Below are positions 11,701 to 19,633 of a stretch of 64,000 nucleotides of DNA, piece after piece (position 1 is the first letter of the stretch; every line of letters begins with the position of its first letter). The translations under genes were made by a program, and so were the position numbers. The notes under the pieces are model-generated. The model did no database searches. It worked only from the letters and a program-made list of their open reading frames with translations, and was not told the origin of the DNA. Where the stretch lies: NCBI GenBank assembly GCA_017618275.1, contig JAFZUS010000028.1, forward strand, positions 1 to 64,000. Reading direction: 5' to 3'. The stretch comes from Prevotella sp. (GTDB taxonomy: Bacteria; Bacteroidota; Bacteroidia; Bacteroidales; Bacteroidaceae).

Positions 11701-14700
11701 TATTATGTGGTGAAGAAGGCGTTCATGCGTGGTGATGTGCCCTATACCGTAGGTCAGGTCATTGATGTCTCTACTTGGACATCGCTGAATGACCAGCAGA
11801 AACTGAATATCGATCAACTTGATTTTACCGCTGAAGGATTGACAGATTCCACCCCCACACCAGTAGTTGACAAAGATGGTAAGCCCGTATTGGATAGTCA
11901 GGGTAATCAAGTCTATGAGTATGATCCCTTCTACTATTATTATTGCCGTGAACCGTATACTATCAATGAAAAGGGTGAAGGCAAACCTGTCAAAGCCCTG
12001 ATGGCCAATGCCAATGGTAGAGACTCCGATGGAGAGACGGTTGCCATCAGCAAGGATGCTGTTATCGAAAGCGGTGAAGTGCCTGCAGGCTTCGTCATTA
12101 GACAAGGTGCAAGTAATGGAACTGATCAGTATACTTACAACAGCCTGGTGAACAAGCAGAAAGGCTTCGTTATCCATGGTACGGCACCCACAGAGACCAG
12201 TACCCTCTACGTGTCGAGCGGAAGCGATATCTACAACCTGCAGAAGGAGAAGATCATCACCGTCATCTACCTCTATGAGTACGAGGAGAGTGACGAGGGG
12301 GGTAACAACGTCACACCGGTGAGTGAGCGTCATATTGTGAACATCCACATCAACTTCGAGAGTGGTGTGCCTGAGGTGGGCGAGTTACGTAAACCCGACA
12401 TTGTCTACCCGGGTACCTCGCTAACTCTCGACGTGCCAAGCGTCAGTGAGGGTGCCTATCGTGTGACCGATTCCGGCTGGGAACTCTTCTACCAGGAGAG
12501 CGATGCCAACACTCATACCAACGGTATTCCATATACAAATGGTGTGACGCCAGTCTATTGGTATCAGAACAACTACTGGGTTGCCTACTATGCACAGACC
12601 TATCTGGGCAAGACCTATAGTAACTCCGTACAGGTGAGTGTGGCTAATGCGCACGACCTGAAGAGCGTGGTGAACCATCCGCAACATTACTACATAGACC
12701 ATAAGGACGTGGACTACGAGCCGAAGATCTATATTAACGACTACAGCAGTTCTGGCGGTAATGGCCTCGACATGCTGAAGAGCCTCTACGACCTGAGTTT
12801 GCTGGGTAAAGATGATGTCACGACAGACGCAAATGGTCTCATTGACAAAATAAAGGAGAATGGAGAAGCCACTACCACCGACAGCCCGTTCAAGGGCCAA
12901 GCCTTACTTGACGAGCGTGTGAAGGCAGGACAGGGTCTGGAGTTCTTCCTCCACACCGACCTCGACGGCTCAACAGCCAGTGAGGCAGAACCAACGAAGA
13001 ATGCCCTGATTGCCGGCAGTACTGATGGTACCACTTATGAGCCTTGCTTCTCTGGTCGACTTCACGGCGAAGGCCATTATATCAGCGGACTCACCAAGTC
13101 GCTCTTCGGCAATCTCTGTGGTAGTGTCTATAACCTCGGTGTGATGGGCACATTCACCGGTGCCGGTATCGCTGAGACGGGTGATGGCTATGTGGAGAAC
13201 TGCTGGATCAGCACCAGCAGCACGGCGGATAAGACCACACAGCCGGTATTCGGTAATCCTAACAGAACCTCTGGACAGTTGGTTCAGGTTGTAAATAGTT
13301 ATTATAAGGAGAATTACAATGATGCCTACGTGAAAGTAGAAGGTGTTGATGTGCCTAAGCCAGGTTCTTATACCAAACAGATTGCTGACCACAACAATAG
13401 TGATCATGGCACGTCTATCCGCAAGGATGCTCAGGCCTTCTACAACGGTGAGGTGGCCTACGACCTGAACGGCTTCTACCTCTTCAAGCGCTATGCCGAC
13501 GGCAGTGGCCAGAGTACAGGCCTGGAGAACAAGTTCTACACGTACGAGGATGTGACTGATCCGTTGAAGACCACGAGTACTGAGCCGAGGACAGCCCACT
13601 ATGGTACGCCGGATGCTGCACTCAGTTCGTCGGGTGTATCGTCAGATTTGTATTATCCGAGTAATGGCTACGTGGAGGACCGCTTTGCCGATGGTGACTT
13701 CCGCTATTCCGACTGTAAGACCATTCCTTTAGGCGACAACCCGAGAGCCTTCAAATATATGGACGGTGCGGTAGAGAAGACCGCCTGGTATCCTGTATGG
13801 CCCGACGACTATATCTTCTTCGGACAGAACCTGAGTTATGGCCACGTCGAGGGTCGGACGCATCAAGAGGTGCCGTCGAGCATCGTCCGCACGGATGGCT
13901 TCGTGGATGACACCAGCGATGGTAACCGCGTCTATCGTGCACCGGCCTACTTCCGCTCATCGGAGATGAAGACGGCCTACTTCAACCCGGATGCCGTCTT
14001 TGCACAGACGAAGAAGGGCGATGCGACAACCCTTGCCTATAAGAGCATGACGGCTATCGACTTCACCGATGCAAGGTTCGGTACCAACGACACCTATAAG
14101 GTCTATGATAAGGGTGATGTGAATGTCACGTTTGGCACAAAGACCACTAAGGCCTTCTACCCGCCGCTGCTTGACGACGACGGACTGACAGGCTTCCAGA
14201 ATGTCGACCTGACAGCCAACCTGCTGGTCTACACCATGACAGGCACCACGGCTGCCGACAAGACTAATGGCGTGGTGAGCGCTTATCTGGACGACCCGAA
14301 ACTGAGCGACTATGAGTCGAATGACAAGTATCGTAAGGTGGCTGTCTATGACCACTGGTCTAACGCTTTGCGTGGTCACTGGGTGCAGTTGTCGGGTGGT
14401 GCCTATAAGTCCACACGCGACCATCTGCTCATCGACAAGCAGGACTTCAATGCGCCTATCAGTTACACCTTCGACAGCAGTCACCGGATGTGGTATCAGC
14501 GTGAGCCGAACAAAGACAATTTCGTCGACCGCACGAAGGGATGGGATGCTGTCAGCCTGCCGTTCAGTGCCGAACTCGTCAGCACACATCAGAAGGGTGA
14601 GATCACCCACTTCTATAGCGGCAGTCAGGAGAGTGCAAACGGTACTGGTACGAAGATAGGTCACGAGTACTGGTTGCGTGAGTTTGACAAGACAACTGCC

Positions 14701-15636
14701 ATGAGTCTGAAGACCGGTACGACAGATATCGTGGAGGGTAATTTCAAATATCCGTCAGGCACTGAGTCGTCATCCACTGCGGAAGTCATCCTCAAGAAGG
14801 ATGTCATGAATACCTTCCTCTGGGATTATTACTATTTGGGTCTCCACGACCAGGAGGACATGAACAAGGATACGTACCAGTCCTACTACTCGTCTCCGCG
14901 TTCATATACGAGTTACCCGATGGTGACCAAGGGCACACCGTATATCATCGGCTTGCCGGGTCCGACCTATTATGAGTTTGACCTCAGCGGTGTGTTCAAG
15001 CCCACTACGACGGATACTCCTAATCCTCTGCAACTGGAAAAGCAGACCGTCACCTTCGCCTCGCAGAAGGGTGCCACCATCGGCGTGAGCGACGATGAGA
15101 TGATAAGTGTGTCGAATACGTATAGCGGCAATACCTATACCTTCAAGCCAAGTTACCTGAACGAGTCGTTCGCGGCAGGCAGTGACATCTACACGTTGCA
15201 GTCGCAATTCGACAGTGACAAGGATACAAAGGCTGACTGCAGTAGTTTCGTCAAGGTGCCTACAACAGGTGACGATACCGAAGTCTATGCCTTCCGTCCG
15301 TACTTCATGTCAAAGGTTGGCACCGGAGCCCGTCCTGTCACCCGCGCCATCGTCTTCAACAATGACGACTCGGAGATGAAGGGTGTCGAGGAGAAGGGTG
15401 ATCCGGATGGGGACGATCTGGGTAAACTTAAGATATACACCAGGAAACATAAGATCTTCGTGGAGTCGGCCCTGAACCGCGACATCGACATACGCATCCT
15501 CAACGCGGCTGGTATCACCATCAGCACCTTCACCCTCGAACCAGGTGAGACCGTCGAGACGCGCATCATCAATGCCGGTGTCTATATCGTGCAGTCTGCC
15601 GACAACCGCTACATCAAGAAACTCGCCGTGAAATAA
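2758..15636 (+). CDS. Giant Gly/Asn-repeat surface protein with T9SS sorting domain (P1)
   Basis: A 4292-aa secreted protein. It starts at a GTG with a standard signal peptide (cut near MAQA/QQ). Residues 22 to about 2000 are a long array of short strand-rich repeats carrying VYGGGN, VFGGGH and similar turns, which suggests a beta-solenoid (inference). Residues about 2000-3300 are different: Tyr-rich modules of 40-60 aa with the pattern Y..G..I....W..L...[DE][KR]...F, for example around nt 10140, 11240 and 11730. A GLUG-like patch follows (near nt 13100) and a WDAVSLPF segment (near nt 14540). The last 70 or so residues (IFVESALNRDIDIRILNAAG, then AGVYIVQSAD..YIKKLAVK) form a type A T9SS C-terminal sorting domain, so export through the outer membrane and surface attachment is expected. 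It follows fimbrillin-like genes, as the T9SS-exported tip protein Mfa5 does in the Porphyromonas mfa operon; a giant pilus-linked adhesin is the working guess. Confidence 0.85.
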   Translation: MKTKDIIISAWMLLVAMMAQAQQVKIGGNVYGGGNAGNMTGSTNVTVYAGELNDVYGGARMADVGGRTFVHIDGEHASDEIFIQNVYGGNDISGTIGESGNATDIPTKIEEATQSGVDNTWKAFVRTSASPQITETIGEVSVTGDSKMLVVGTLFGGGNGDYVYKEKSGETEVDIQDGEGNYIVRDAAGTVVAKSKSPFSAPELSKTYLEIKGGCIAHVYGGGNNATVTAATTININNSSSGLSTTAGIFAIKNSLASRDAVIDYLKEKVSMPDTQSDLSSFNYNHARVFGGNNKAEMSIMPKWNLQKGIVRDLYSGGNEGHMTSKDGLLVDIKEGSTIIVDNLFGGCRKADVHPMNNGVEQDHVYSPAGYSFPIDLAARVIVKGGDVNNVYGGNDISGKVHFGSAVGINTSIRGNVYGGGNGYYAYTDNPKLKNDPGWRDFYYNPNEILSLGYTGTDDAIYASITADNSVKALNKFRPNAEQVSIHITGTEGNPTIIGGSVFVGGNCATLKPKEGYEDPMAELKIGSYVIADKVFLGNNGEKMVDASAGGILEKYAGSVTVKNASNVDESVKFSKMDLTVSSTFAEYMEGVTMEIEPSVRFDDFERDNYPDYVDYSSSIGSFYCGGNVGSMRSKNSVSNITFDHKVIIFDKLVGGCNSANVPVQYVGNDPTKTQLNAAYQGGLIGDPDTDGNRLILNLSGLKIQPKRWAVQRDPDTYEKILTNGKVTYLTTTGDHPHRYLEWNTVDNSVYDTTTKTFKEVPPVTVGEYTEETAIGSNSADINRRLFGGNVYGGCYDSGIVNGNVVINIKSTIVDREDDDPSDGKDYGVFDSVIGDSEGEAILYASNDYKITKRRTGVILDEQGMDVFGHALNVFGGGHGKDTEIWGSTTINLTRGYTFQIFGGSEEGVIGKLTGTSEATNGTYTNDGTYTFNGKTLKYDPKYSCYINVMGKNAGVSKQKDHSEDMAEAEFIYGGGFFGPIAGNTVVNMGKGRVFNAFAGSCNADILGHTETYVGRMPKEDYLNIFPNTVKDVDEGTIAESAVYVEGFPWIRDYVYGGNDLGGKILGNKDFIGRVSDFAKTKMYTPSVPTGSTAPVLTKANAYVEYLQGRADGLFGGCYGTYDYTDPKFKEYFYTGKKNATTGEWEYSPDATASNLGDPKPGNSKPHINNAFVNFRPAYIQTNNVVKTVFGAGQGQSGEKERDILQNRSYVLIDIPDDINDMSYYKGLEVFGAGAWGGVGMKFTPSEAKANPDSASAIIDLMRGTISAAYGGSFKEGITRRTVVNVPKLSTINITNIFGGAYGFMETKKVGENTVQVAHNEVPCDVYEANVNFSSENAFVTGAIYGGNNACRRTVFGKVNINSTVHSNPDNLSFQGNVYGAGYGKYSWSHYTEVNLNKNAVVYYVYGGGNAGKVLNKKSLEIRGAQVTLDTELEEGDYKDLLVASNDNPMIAPAKYDGDYYNTNVHLKEGATITGYGFGGGHGAEAVVTGTAYLDILGGTAEKDVSGSGRSGDVKNLYEKKGSETFTAKTMVYVEGGTARNVYASGWRGSVGRHNGDIDVIKTGSDESLTDYTTYNDVDGEANVVIGKVNGTSYLDGIPAITRNVYGGGEGGSVFGTTNVTINKGYIGYRYNPDLTDNTATTGFDERYVEELVDGDQSLENGGNVFGGGYVANSYVDNAVINMYGGQVRGSIYGGGEIGPVGRGTARAKGESETDPTGTFNNATARIYKGGSTHVYLYGGHVMRNIFGGGRGQDNWGGDGTKLMSTYMTAEEIAALDLSSKGFVFGSTDVHIRGGEVGTAENALHGYGNVFGGGDEGFVYSATGTKASDTYYKNAGKLTLDCNVVVEPYCQVKPDESVEFDEYEKEDDGSFKLAAADATLPGLPVKSGEKVTFNEGKYVPTEYLLQLKNKTADDEKWGKLNVDGVTIHNAVFAGGNIATGSDIVKAETPTVYGNAAASLRDIFNRDLISVGTDEIGGLYGDGNLTLVDGFRELHIDNYGTDFYNLSEKVDKTIYDQMTQREKDYYQLKYVAKGTHTYEYYVSSSLHTDDGTGIAYKKGQKVTAATYSGFSSTEKANWNPGTKTYSKDDEIEDTEWALMDPIEQTNWKQDGIFSKYAGRPLNTIQRADMCGVYGSRMVLNGAQDRASEEVDYNDYTINRVGEVSLNQRRTLAVTFPSESTFEGLSDIAKNEYLHGNYFGIYNTVKFLGNLTSDVRFTDKRVTNVNENTQAPKADGKSYYDFKLGRPTDKYRNNGTSFNKVALASGVYLEIKREETEKTGTDVWGYITGIVELDLINVMQGMGGGYVYAKNEHGTKTTGSNPLILLNYNADVASYREFNYTESDLQLIETSGNFIHNTKQIVDDCYPNTGMYSDGYVASPAHYWYIRGQIYVYDQYISAYTGVANAYAEKVELPLTISAASNGRMTLREVQPNYYAYYDKNGMKLGDYEEKLTVNGKTYKLNDPISYWDYRLLSDADKEKFVEETYTTIAACTINGISYPAGYTMQPGPASQAGTYEYIKASAPKGKLKDTDTKEVKYVLDEDNNKVAFDFVFRKSNNISHDQGYILTYEVNNPEVWNSYYTKSADRTDKINTKEFTDGKRIVIVNDEEVEQTLNTSDYYKGPTFSLKSGVAGGIFGQREYKAGEIVNKTVKNNYDTNVWPTLSESEKSGQAQVEEAYIVTSQVSVMSGDKEVQRLYPGAVVSPHSQYIDVDDNNTLKTYTSDQWNDIKAHLDQYVDEEDGLTKPRQARVCTSLLKFSTSDYVYTGQPLSTADIDELVSKIKAQNTGMTDAEALAELNKYMSDAYLCYQGGDYGGQNFAQGQAYRALDTWSALSEKDRKSFTFNYDAFDLFVDSTYSYRSEENYGKQKVQYDGYKLGTTTTNATTGAITGTPLFEGDTSLNPAIYSVTKPVDYQAVFVGYKESDETTTMVTSFSYTDENLVSHPISVPSDINDQSKWLSREEYEDIPNERHHYSPIEVKEPRTYYVVKKAFMRGDVPYTVGQVIDVSTWTSLNDQQKLNIDQLDFTAEGLTDSTPTPVVDKDGKPVLDSQGNQVYEYDPFYYYYCREPYTINEKGEGKPVKALMANANGRDSDGETVAISKDAVIESGEVPAGFVIRQGASNGTDQYTYNSLVNKQKGFVIHGTAPTETSTLYVSSGSDIYNLQKEKIITVIYLYEYEESDEGGNNVTPVSERHIVNIHINFESGVPEVGELRKPDIVYPGTSLTLDVPSVSEGAYRVTDSGWELFYQESDANTHTNGIPYTNGVTPVYWYQNNYWVAYYAQTYLGKTYSNSVQVSVANAHDLKSVVNHPQHYYIDHKDVDYEPKIYINDYSSSGGNGLDMLKSLYDLSLLGKDDVTTDANGLIDKIKENGEATTTDSPFKGQALLDERVKAGQGLEFFLHTDLDGSTASEAEPTKNALIAGSTDGTTYEPCFSGRLHGEGHYISGLTKSLFGNLCGSVYNLGVMGTFTGAGIAETGDGYVENCWISTSSTADKTTQPVFGNPNRTSGQLVQVVNSYYKENYNDAYVKVEGVDVPKPGSYTKQIADHNNSDHGTSIRKDAQAFYNGEVAYDLNGFYLFKRYADGSGQSTGLENKFYTYEDVTDPLKTTSTEPRTAHYGTPDAALSSSGVSSDLYYPSNGYVEDRFADGDFRYSDCKTIPLGDNPRAFKYMDGAVEKTAWYPVWPDDYIFFGQNLSYGHVEGRTHQEVPSSIVRTDGFVDDTSDGNRVYRAPAYFRSSEMKTAYFNPDAVFAQTKKGDATTLAYKSMTAIDFTDARFGTNDTYKVYDKGDVNVTFGTKTTKAFYPPLLDDDGLTGFQNVDLTANLLVYTMTGTTAADKTNGVVSAYLDDPKLSDYESNDKYRKVAVYDHWSNALRGHWVQLSGGAYKSTRDHLLIDKQDFNAPISYTFDSSHRMWYQREPNKDNFVDRTKGWDAVSLPFSAELVSTHQKGEITHFYSGSQESANGTGTKIGHEYWLREFDKTTAMSLKTGTTDIVEGNFKYPSGTESSSTAEVILKKDVMNTFLWDYYYLGLHDQEDMNKDTYQSYYSSPRSYTSYPMVTKGTPYIIGLPGPTYYEFDLSGVFKPTTTDTPNPLQLEKQTVTFASQKGATIGVSDDEMISVSNTYSGNTYTFKPSYLNESFAAGSDIYTLQSQFDSDKDTKADCSSFVKVPTTGDDTEVYAFRPYFMSKVGTGARPVTRAIVFNNDDSEMKGVEEKGDPDGDDLGKLKIYTRKHKIFVESALNRDIDIRILNAAGITISTFTLEPGETVETRIINAGVYIVQSADNRYIKKLAVK

Positions 15637-15663
15637 ATGAATCATCCGCAAGAAGATTGATAT

Positions 15664-18600
15664 ATGACACAAGATATAAATAATAAGATATCACACCATA
15701 GACAGGCTGTTGCAAGGGAGATGGCAGGCTCCAGACAGGCTCTAGGCAGGCTCATGGAGCAGCCAAGGAGCAGCCAAGGAGCAGCCAAGGAGCAGCCTAG
15801 GGGCTGGCTAGAGTATGGCTGGGGCGTACTGCATGCGCTCCGCTATGCCGCTTGTGTGCTGATGTTGATGTTGGGGTTGAATGTGTGGGGACAGACAAAC
15901 ATCACGGCATTGAGTCAGATTACAGCAACCGATGGTCATTATGTTATTGCTGCCGATATAAATGCTTCAGGCTTCACATCCTCTATCGCTTCTTTCAGTG
16001 GTACACTGGAAGCAGCAATTGACCCCTCAACTCATATGCCGTACCGCATCAGGAACCTTAGCGTCCCCCTTTTCACTACCCTTACTGGTACGGTGAAGAA
16101 CCTGGTGCTGGAGGATGTTGGAATCAGTGGTCATACAGGTAACACTGGTGCCATTGCATGCACGGCCAATGGCTCGGCACGTATCTATAATGTGGGTATT
16201 CTTAGCGGTGAGGTTGGTGGTACGGGCTACACTGGTGGCTTGGTTGGCCTCCTTGATGTAGAAGCTCGTGTTGTCAATTGCTATAGTTTTGCTGATATAA
16301 CTGGTGGCTCGAATGTAGGTGGAATTGTTGGTTATAATAATGTGGCTACTACCAGCGGTAATCTGAAAACTATGGTTTTTGCATGTATGTTCTACGGAGA
16401 TATTACTGGCGGAACGGATAAGGCTCCTATTTACAATGGAACCCCTATTGTAAATAAAGATGGCACCGGAGTGAGTAATTTTAATTATTTCCGTGCTGAA
16501 GCCTCATATGTACAGAACCAGGACATTGATACCTACAACTGTGCCCTTCTGGCCGAGAAGCGTTTCCTACAGCGTTTCGAATTCTTCCGTCATATACTCA
16601 ACGGTCATCGCGAACTGGCAGGTTGGTGGGCAACAGGTAGTTATGACAAGAGCCAGATGTTGAAATGGGTGATGGAGCCTTCACAGATAGGCACATCTAC
16701 TCCGTACCCCATCCTTAAAGAACAAGGTAGATACCATTCCGTAGTCAATATAGACAACCTTGATGTTGCGAGCGCAAAATCTCGTAGCATTGGAACAAAA
16801 CTTGGTACGCTGACCGTAAATATACAAATGGACAACACATCCGACAATACTGTTCCCTTCCATCATCCAGGAACTGGAGATGACGAGGCGGTAATCACAA
16901 CCTCGCAATTGACGCTCGACATCACCGACAAAGACCCCGAGCATTTCAATTTCAATTATTACAAGGTGCAGTTGCCTTTTTACAATGATGTAGGAACAAA
17001 AAATTACACCAAGGCAAGCGATGATACCTATCGTGTGGTGACTGGATGGAAGATTGTTAATTTCCATGGTGGCGGAACGGCTGGTACCTTCACCAATACA
17101 GGTGCTGATGTAACATTTAAATCAAATGGCGATATTGACAAGATGCCTTTTAACTTTGCTGACCGTAACTGCACCAACAAGGACTATTATGGTACTAATG
17201 GCAGTAAACGTGTCTTTAACCAGGGAGCCTATTTCGATGTACCAGAAGGTGTCACGGAAATAACGATTGAGCCATACTGGGCCAAAGCAGTTTTTCTTAC
17301 CGATGCAAATGCAGATGTTGTGTATAACACAGCAATGGATAGCCAAAAAAATATTAATAATGTTGGTGGCGGAACAATCTATGGTACAAATGGAGGTAGT
17401 TATACCGTCGGTGGTGAGAGTAAAACGGTCTATACTAGTATCTCAACGGCTGTAACAAATCTTGCCCCCAGCACATCACATACTGTAAACGATTATGCCG
17501 TAGTGCTTGTTGGTAATTATCATTTTATTGGTGTCAATAATCAGACCGATGGTTTGCCCTATACTTGGATGTCTGCAGACTTTGATCACGATAATGAACC
17601 CGACTATTCATATTTTCTGCGTTTTAATGGTCGCGTTCAAATGCATCCCTTAAAGGTCGATTTTTTGAACATCATAGGTCTTGGTATGGCGCAGAAATCT
17701 ATAGAAGGCTCTGGAACTTACAATTTGGGTATTCCTCGGCCTTTAGGTTGGTTTGAATTTACCAACACCGCTCTATTCCGTGTTACCCAGATGGAATACG
17801 AGCGAAGTAATCGGGCAGCTCAACCAATTATTCTACATGGAGGTGTCATTGAGCAGTGGGTAAGTGCCCAGAATGATGGCAATGGAAACAAAACGACCTA
17901 TTTCCATGTAGGCAGTAATGTGTGGTTCAAGGAGTTTCATTTAGGGTGTCACATTGATAAAACTTTAACGACTAAACATCCGCCTGTATCAGTAACTGGA
18001 GGAGATTATGACGCTTTTTATCTTACTGGACTCTATTCAAATGCCGGTAACTATAATGATAATGCCGAATGTTATATCAATGGAGGGCGGTTTGGTATGG
18101 TGGCAGGTACAGGCATGGAAGGCATTGGCAATAATTCAACCCACGCTAACGGTCATATCATTTGGCAGATAAACAATGCTGATATTGAGAATTTTTATGG
18201 TGGAGGTATCAATGCTGCTAAGATTGCAGAAGGGAATATTAACACCACCATTAGTAACAGTCGTGTCGGAGTCTTCTGCGGAGGTCCCCAGTTCGGCGAC
18301 ATGAATAGTGGGCGTACCGTTAAGACAACAGCAACTGGTTGCACCTTTGGCACTTTCTTTGGTGCTGGTTATGGTGGTAACTCATATTATACGGCTGCTC
18401 CAGGAAATTTCAGTAATGTGAATAATGACCCATGGAACTCTGATGAAAAAGGTTTCAATCTTGATTGGGACAAGTGGGTTATAGGTACGATAAAGCCTCC
18501 ATCAAGTAACTCAGGAAACTATGCTGGTGGTATTACATATACAGGTTATCATCGTGACTATATTGAAGCTTTCGGAGGTGTATCATCAGGTTTCACTTAT

Positions 18601-19305
18601 GAATTCCTGCCCATGTCAGATAACAAGACCAATGTGGCACGTCTTTACTTGAAATTTGTAAAATTCTCGTTGGCAACTACCCGCAGTGTCACCTCAATAC
18701 TTACGAATTGCATTATTACGGGCAATTTCTATGGTGGTGGTCGTCTTGGTAAAGTGGATGGATCTGTAACTTCCACTCTAACTGATTGTGAGGTGCATGG
18801 AAATGTGTTTGGAGCAGGCTTCTCTGCTGAATTACCCACGGTGGAGATGATGAAAACCGGAGGATTCAAAAAACAGCCATATTATGACAAAAACGCTGGT
18901 GTTTATCTTTCAGGCGAATACAAGGACTCGGACACTTATACTTGGGAACATTCTGAAACAACGGTTAGTTCTACTGCAACAGCCATAAAAGCGCAGGAAA
19001 CCGAGAATGTTGATGATCGGATTCTTTATACAAATGAAAATCTTGATAAGTCCAACCTCGGTTCTGTGGATGGTGATGTCACCCTTACCCTTCAAGGGGA
19101 AACTACCGTGGGCACAGGTGACGAAGAGACTGGCAATGTCTATGGTGGTGGAGAACAAAGTTACGTTACTGGTGACCATACAGTCACTGTCAACATAGAA
19201 GGTAAGACCACCGTGCTCGGCAATGTATTTGGTGGTGGTAAGGACGGTATCGTACAGGGCAATACGGTGGTTAATATTGATGCACCAACAACGACAACAC
19301 CATAA
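15664..19305 (+). CDS. Large GLUG/Gly-repeat exported protein (P2)
   Basis: A 1213-aa protein and full-length paralogue of P3. The start codon is supported because both begin MTQDI. An unusually long N-region of about 54 residues, encoded by 11-bp tandem repeats, precedes the hydrophobic signal core (YAACVLMLMLGLNVWGQ). Residues about 80-270 contain GLUG-type motifs (GGLVG, VVNCYSFADITGG, VGGIVGYN), known from bacterial surface proteins. The middle has FYGGGIN, GVFCGGPQFGD and FGAGYGG turns, and the end repeats NVYGGGE and NVFGGGKDGIV before stopping at DAPTTTTP. There is no T9SS sorting domain. After the stop, 19306-19341 would continue in frame as GGSPGEETIKK, so the tail may have been cut by a nonsense change. 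It lies 27 nt after P1. The middle appears more AT-rich than P1. Function unknown; surface adhesion is inference. Confidence 0.8.
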   Translation: MTQDINNKISHHRQAVAREMAGSRQALGRLMEQPRSSQGAAKEQPRGWLEYGWGVLHALRYAACVLMLMLGLNVWGQTNITALSQITATDGHYVIAADINASGFTSSIASFSGTLEAAIDPSTHMPYRIRNLSVPLFTTLTGTVKNLVLEDVGISGHTGNTGAIACTANGSARIYNVGILSGEVGGTGYTGGLVGLLDVEARVVNCYSFADITGGSNVGGIVGYNNVATTSGNLKTMVFACMFYGDITGGTDKAPIYNGTPIVNKDGTGVSNFNYFRAEASYVQNQDIDTYNCALLAEKRFLQRFEFFRHILNGHRELAGWWATGSYDKSQMLKWVMEPSQIGTSTPYPILKEQGRYHSVVNIDNLDVASAKSRSIGTKLGTLTVNIQMDNTSDNTVPFHHPGTGDDEAVITTSQLTLDITDKDPEHFNFNYYKVQLPFYNDVGTKNYTKASDDTYRVVTGWKIVNFHGGGTAGTFTNTGADVTFKSNGDIDKMPFNFADRNCTNKDYYGTNGSKRVFNQGAYFDVPEGVTEITIEPYWAKAVFLTDANADVVYNTAMDSQKNINNVGGGTIYGTNGGSYTVGGESKTVYTSISTAVTNLAPSTSHTVNDYAVVLVGNYHFIGVNNQTDGLPYTWMSADFDHDNEPDYSYFLRFNGRVQMHPLKVDFLNIIGLGMAQKSIEGSGTYNLGIPRPLGWFEFTNTALFRVTQMEYERSNRAAQPIILHGGVIEQWVSAQNDGNGNKTTYFHVGSNVWFKEFHLGCHIDKTLTTKHPPVSVTGGDYDAFYLTGLYSNAGNYNDNAECYINGGRFGMVAGTGMEGIGNNSTHANGHIIWQINNADIENFYGGGINAAKIAEGNINTTISNSRVGVFCGGPQFGDMNSGRTVKTTATGCTFGTFFGAGYGGNSYYTAAPGNFSNVNNDPWNSDEKGFNLDWDKWVIGTIKPPSSNSGNYAGGITYTGYHRDYIEAFGGVSSGFTYEFLPMSDNKTNVARLYLKFVKFSLATTRSVTSILTNCIITGNFYGGGRLGKVDGSVTSTLTDCEVHGNVFGAGFSAELPTVEMMKTGGFKKQPYYDKNAGVYLSGEYKDSDTYTWEHSETTVSSTATAIKAQETENVDDRILYTNENLDKSNLGSVDGDVTLTLQGETTVGTGDEETGNVYGGGEQSYVTGDHTVTVNIEGKTTVLGNVFGGGKDGIVQGNTVVNIDAPTTTTP
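15701..15821 (+). repeat. 11-bp tandem repeat inside the 5' end of P2
   Basis: Eleven consecutive 11-bp units, for example GGCAGGCTCCA, GACAGGCTCTA and GGCAGGCTCAT, then three perfect GGAGCAGCCAA units at 15756-15788 and a near copy GGAGCAGCCTA. They encode the N-region ahead of the signal peptide core. Because 11 is not a multiple of 3, gain or loss of one unit would shift the frame of the whole 1213-aa protein. Confidence 0.85.
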
Positions 19306-19420
19306 GGCGGTTCGCCAGGCGAAGAAACAATAAAGAAATAAAAGACAACGAAGATCAGACGCATGAACGAAGAAATAAAAGATATGACAATGACGTGACA
19401 AGTCACCTATGCTTCATTGG

Positions 19421-19542
19421 GATTATTCCTATGGGGCATTCCGATAATCCGGACGACTCAAAGAGATTATTCCTTATAGGGTAAAGGGATTATTCGAACG
19501 ACTCGAAGAGACTATCCGGATGACGCGTTAAGATAATCCGAA
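19421..19542 (+). repeat. 22-bp tandem repeat upstream of the Abi gene
   Basis: Most of the 328-nt gap between P2 and the Abi gene is taken up by a degenerate array. Units beginning GATWATYC start at 19421, 19443, 19465, 19488, 19510 and 19532, that is every 22 or 23 bp; units 2 and 4 share ACGACTC.AAGA. The remainder of the gap is the relic of the P2 tail (19306-19341), about 80 nt of unassigned sequence, and the Abi promoter. Confidence 0.8.
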
Positions 19543-19559
19543 CAAAATAATATATATAA

Positions 19560-19591
19560 TTTGGCCGTTTCGGCAAAAAAACGTACTTTTG
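19560..19591 (+). promoter_or_regulatory. Promoter of the Abi-family gene
   Basis: TTTG at 19560-19563 and TACTTTTG at 19584-19591 are 20 nt apart, the canonical Bacteroidetes primary-sigma layout. Transcription would begin near 19598, giving a leader of about 35 nt before the ATG at 19634. The Abi gene therefore has its own promoter inside the giant-protein locus. Confidence 0.7.
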
Positions 19592-19633
19592 CAGAAGAAT
19601 AAAAGGAAATAGCATTGAATGTGAATAGATGCA

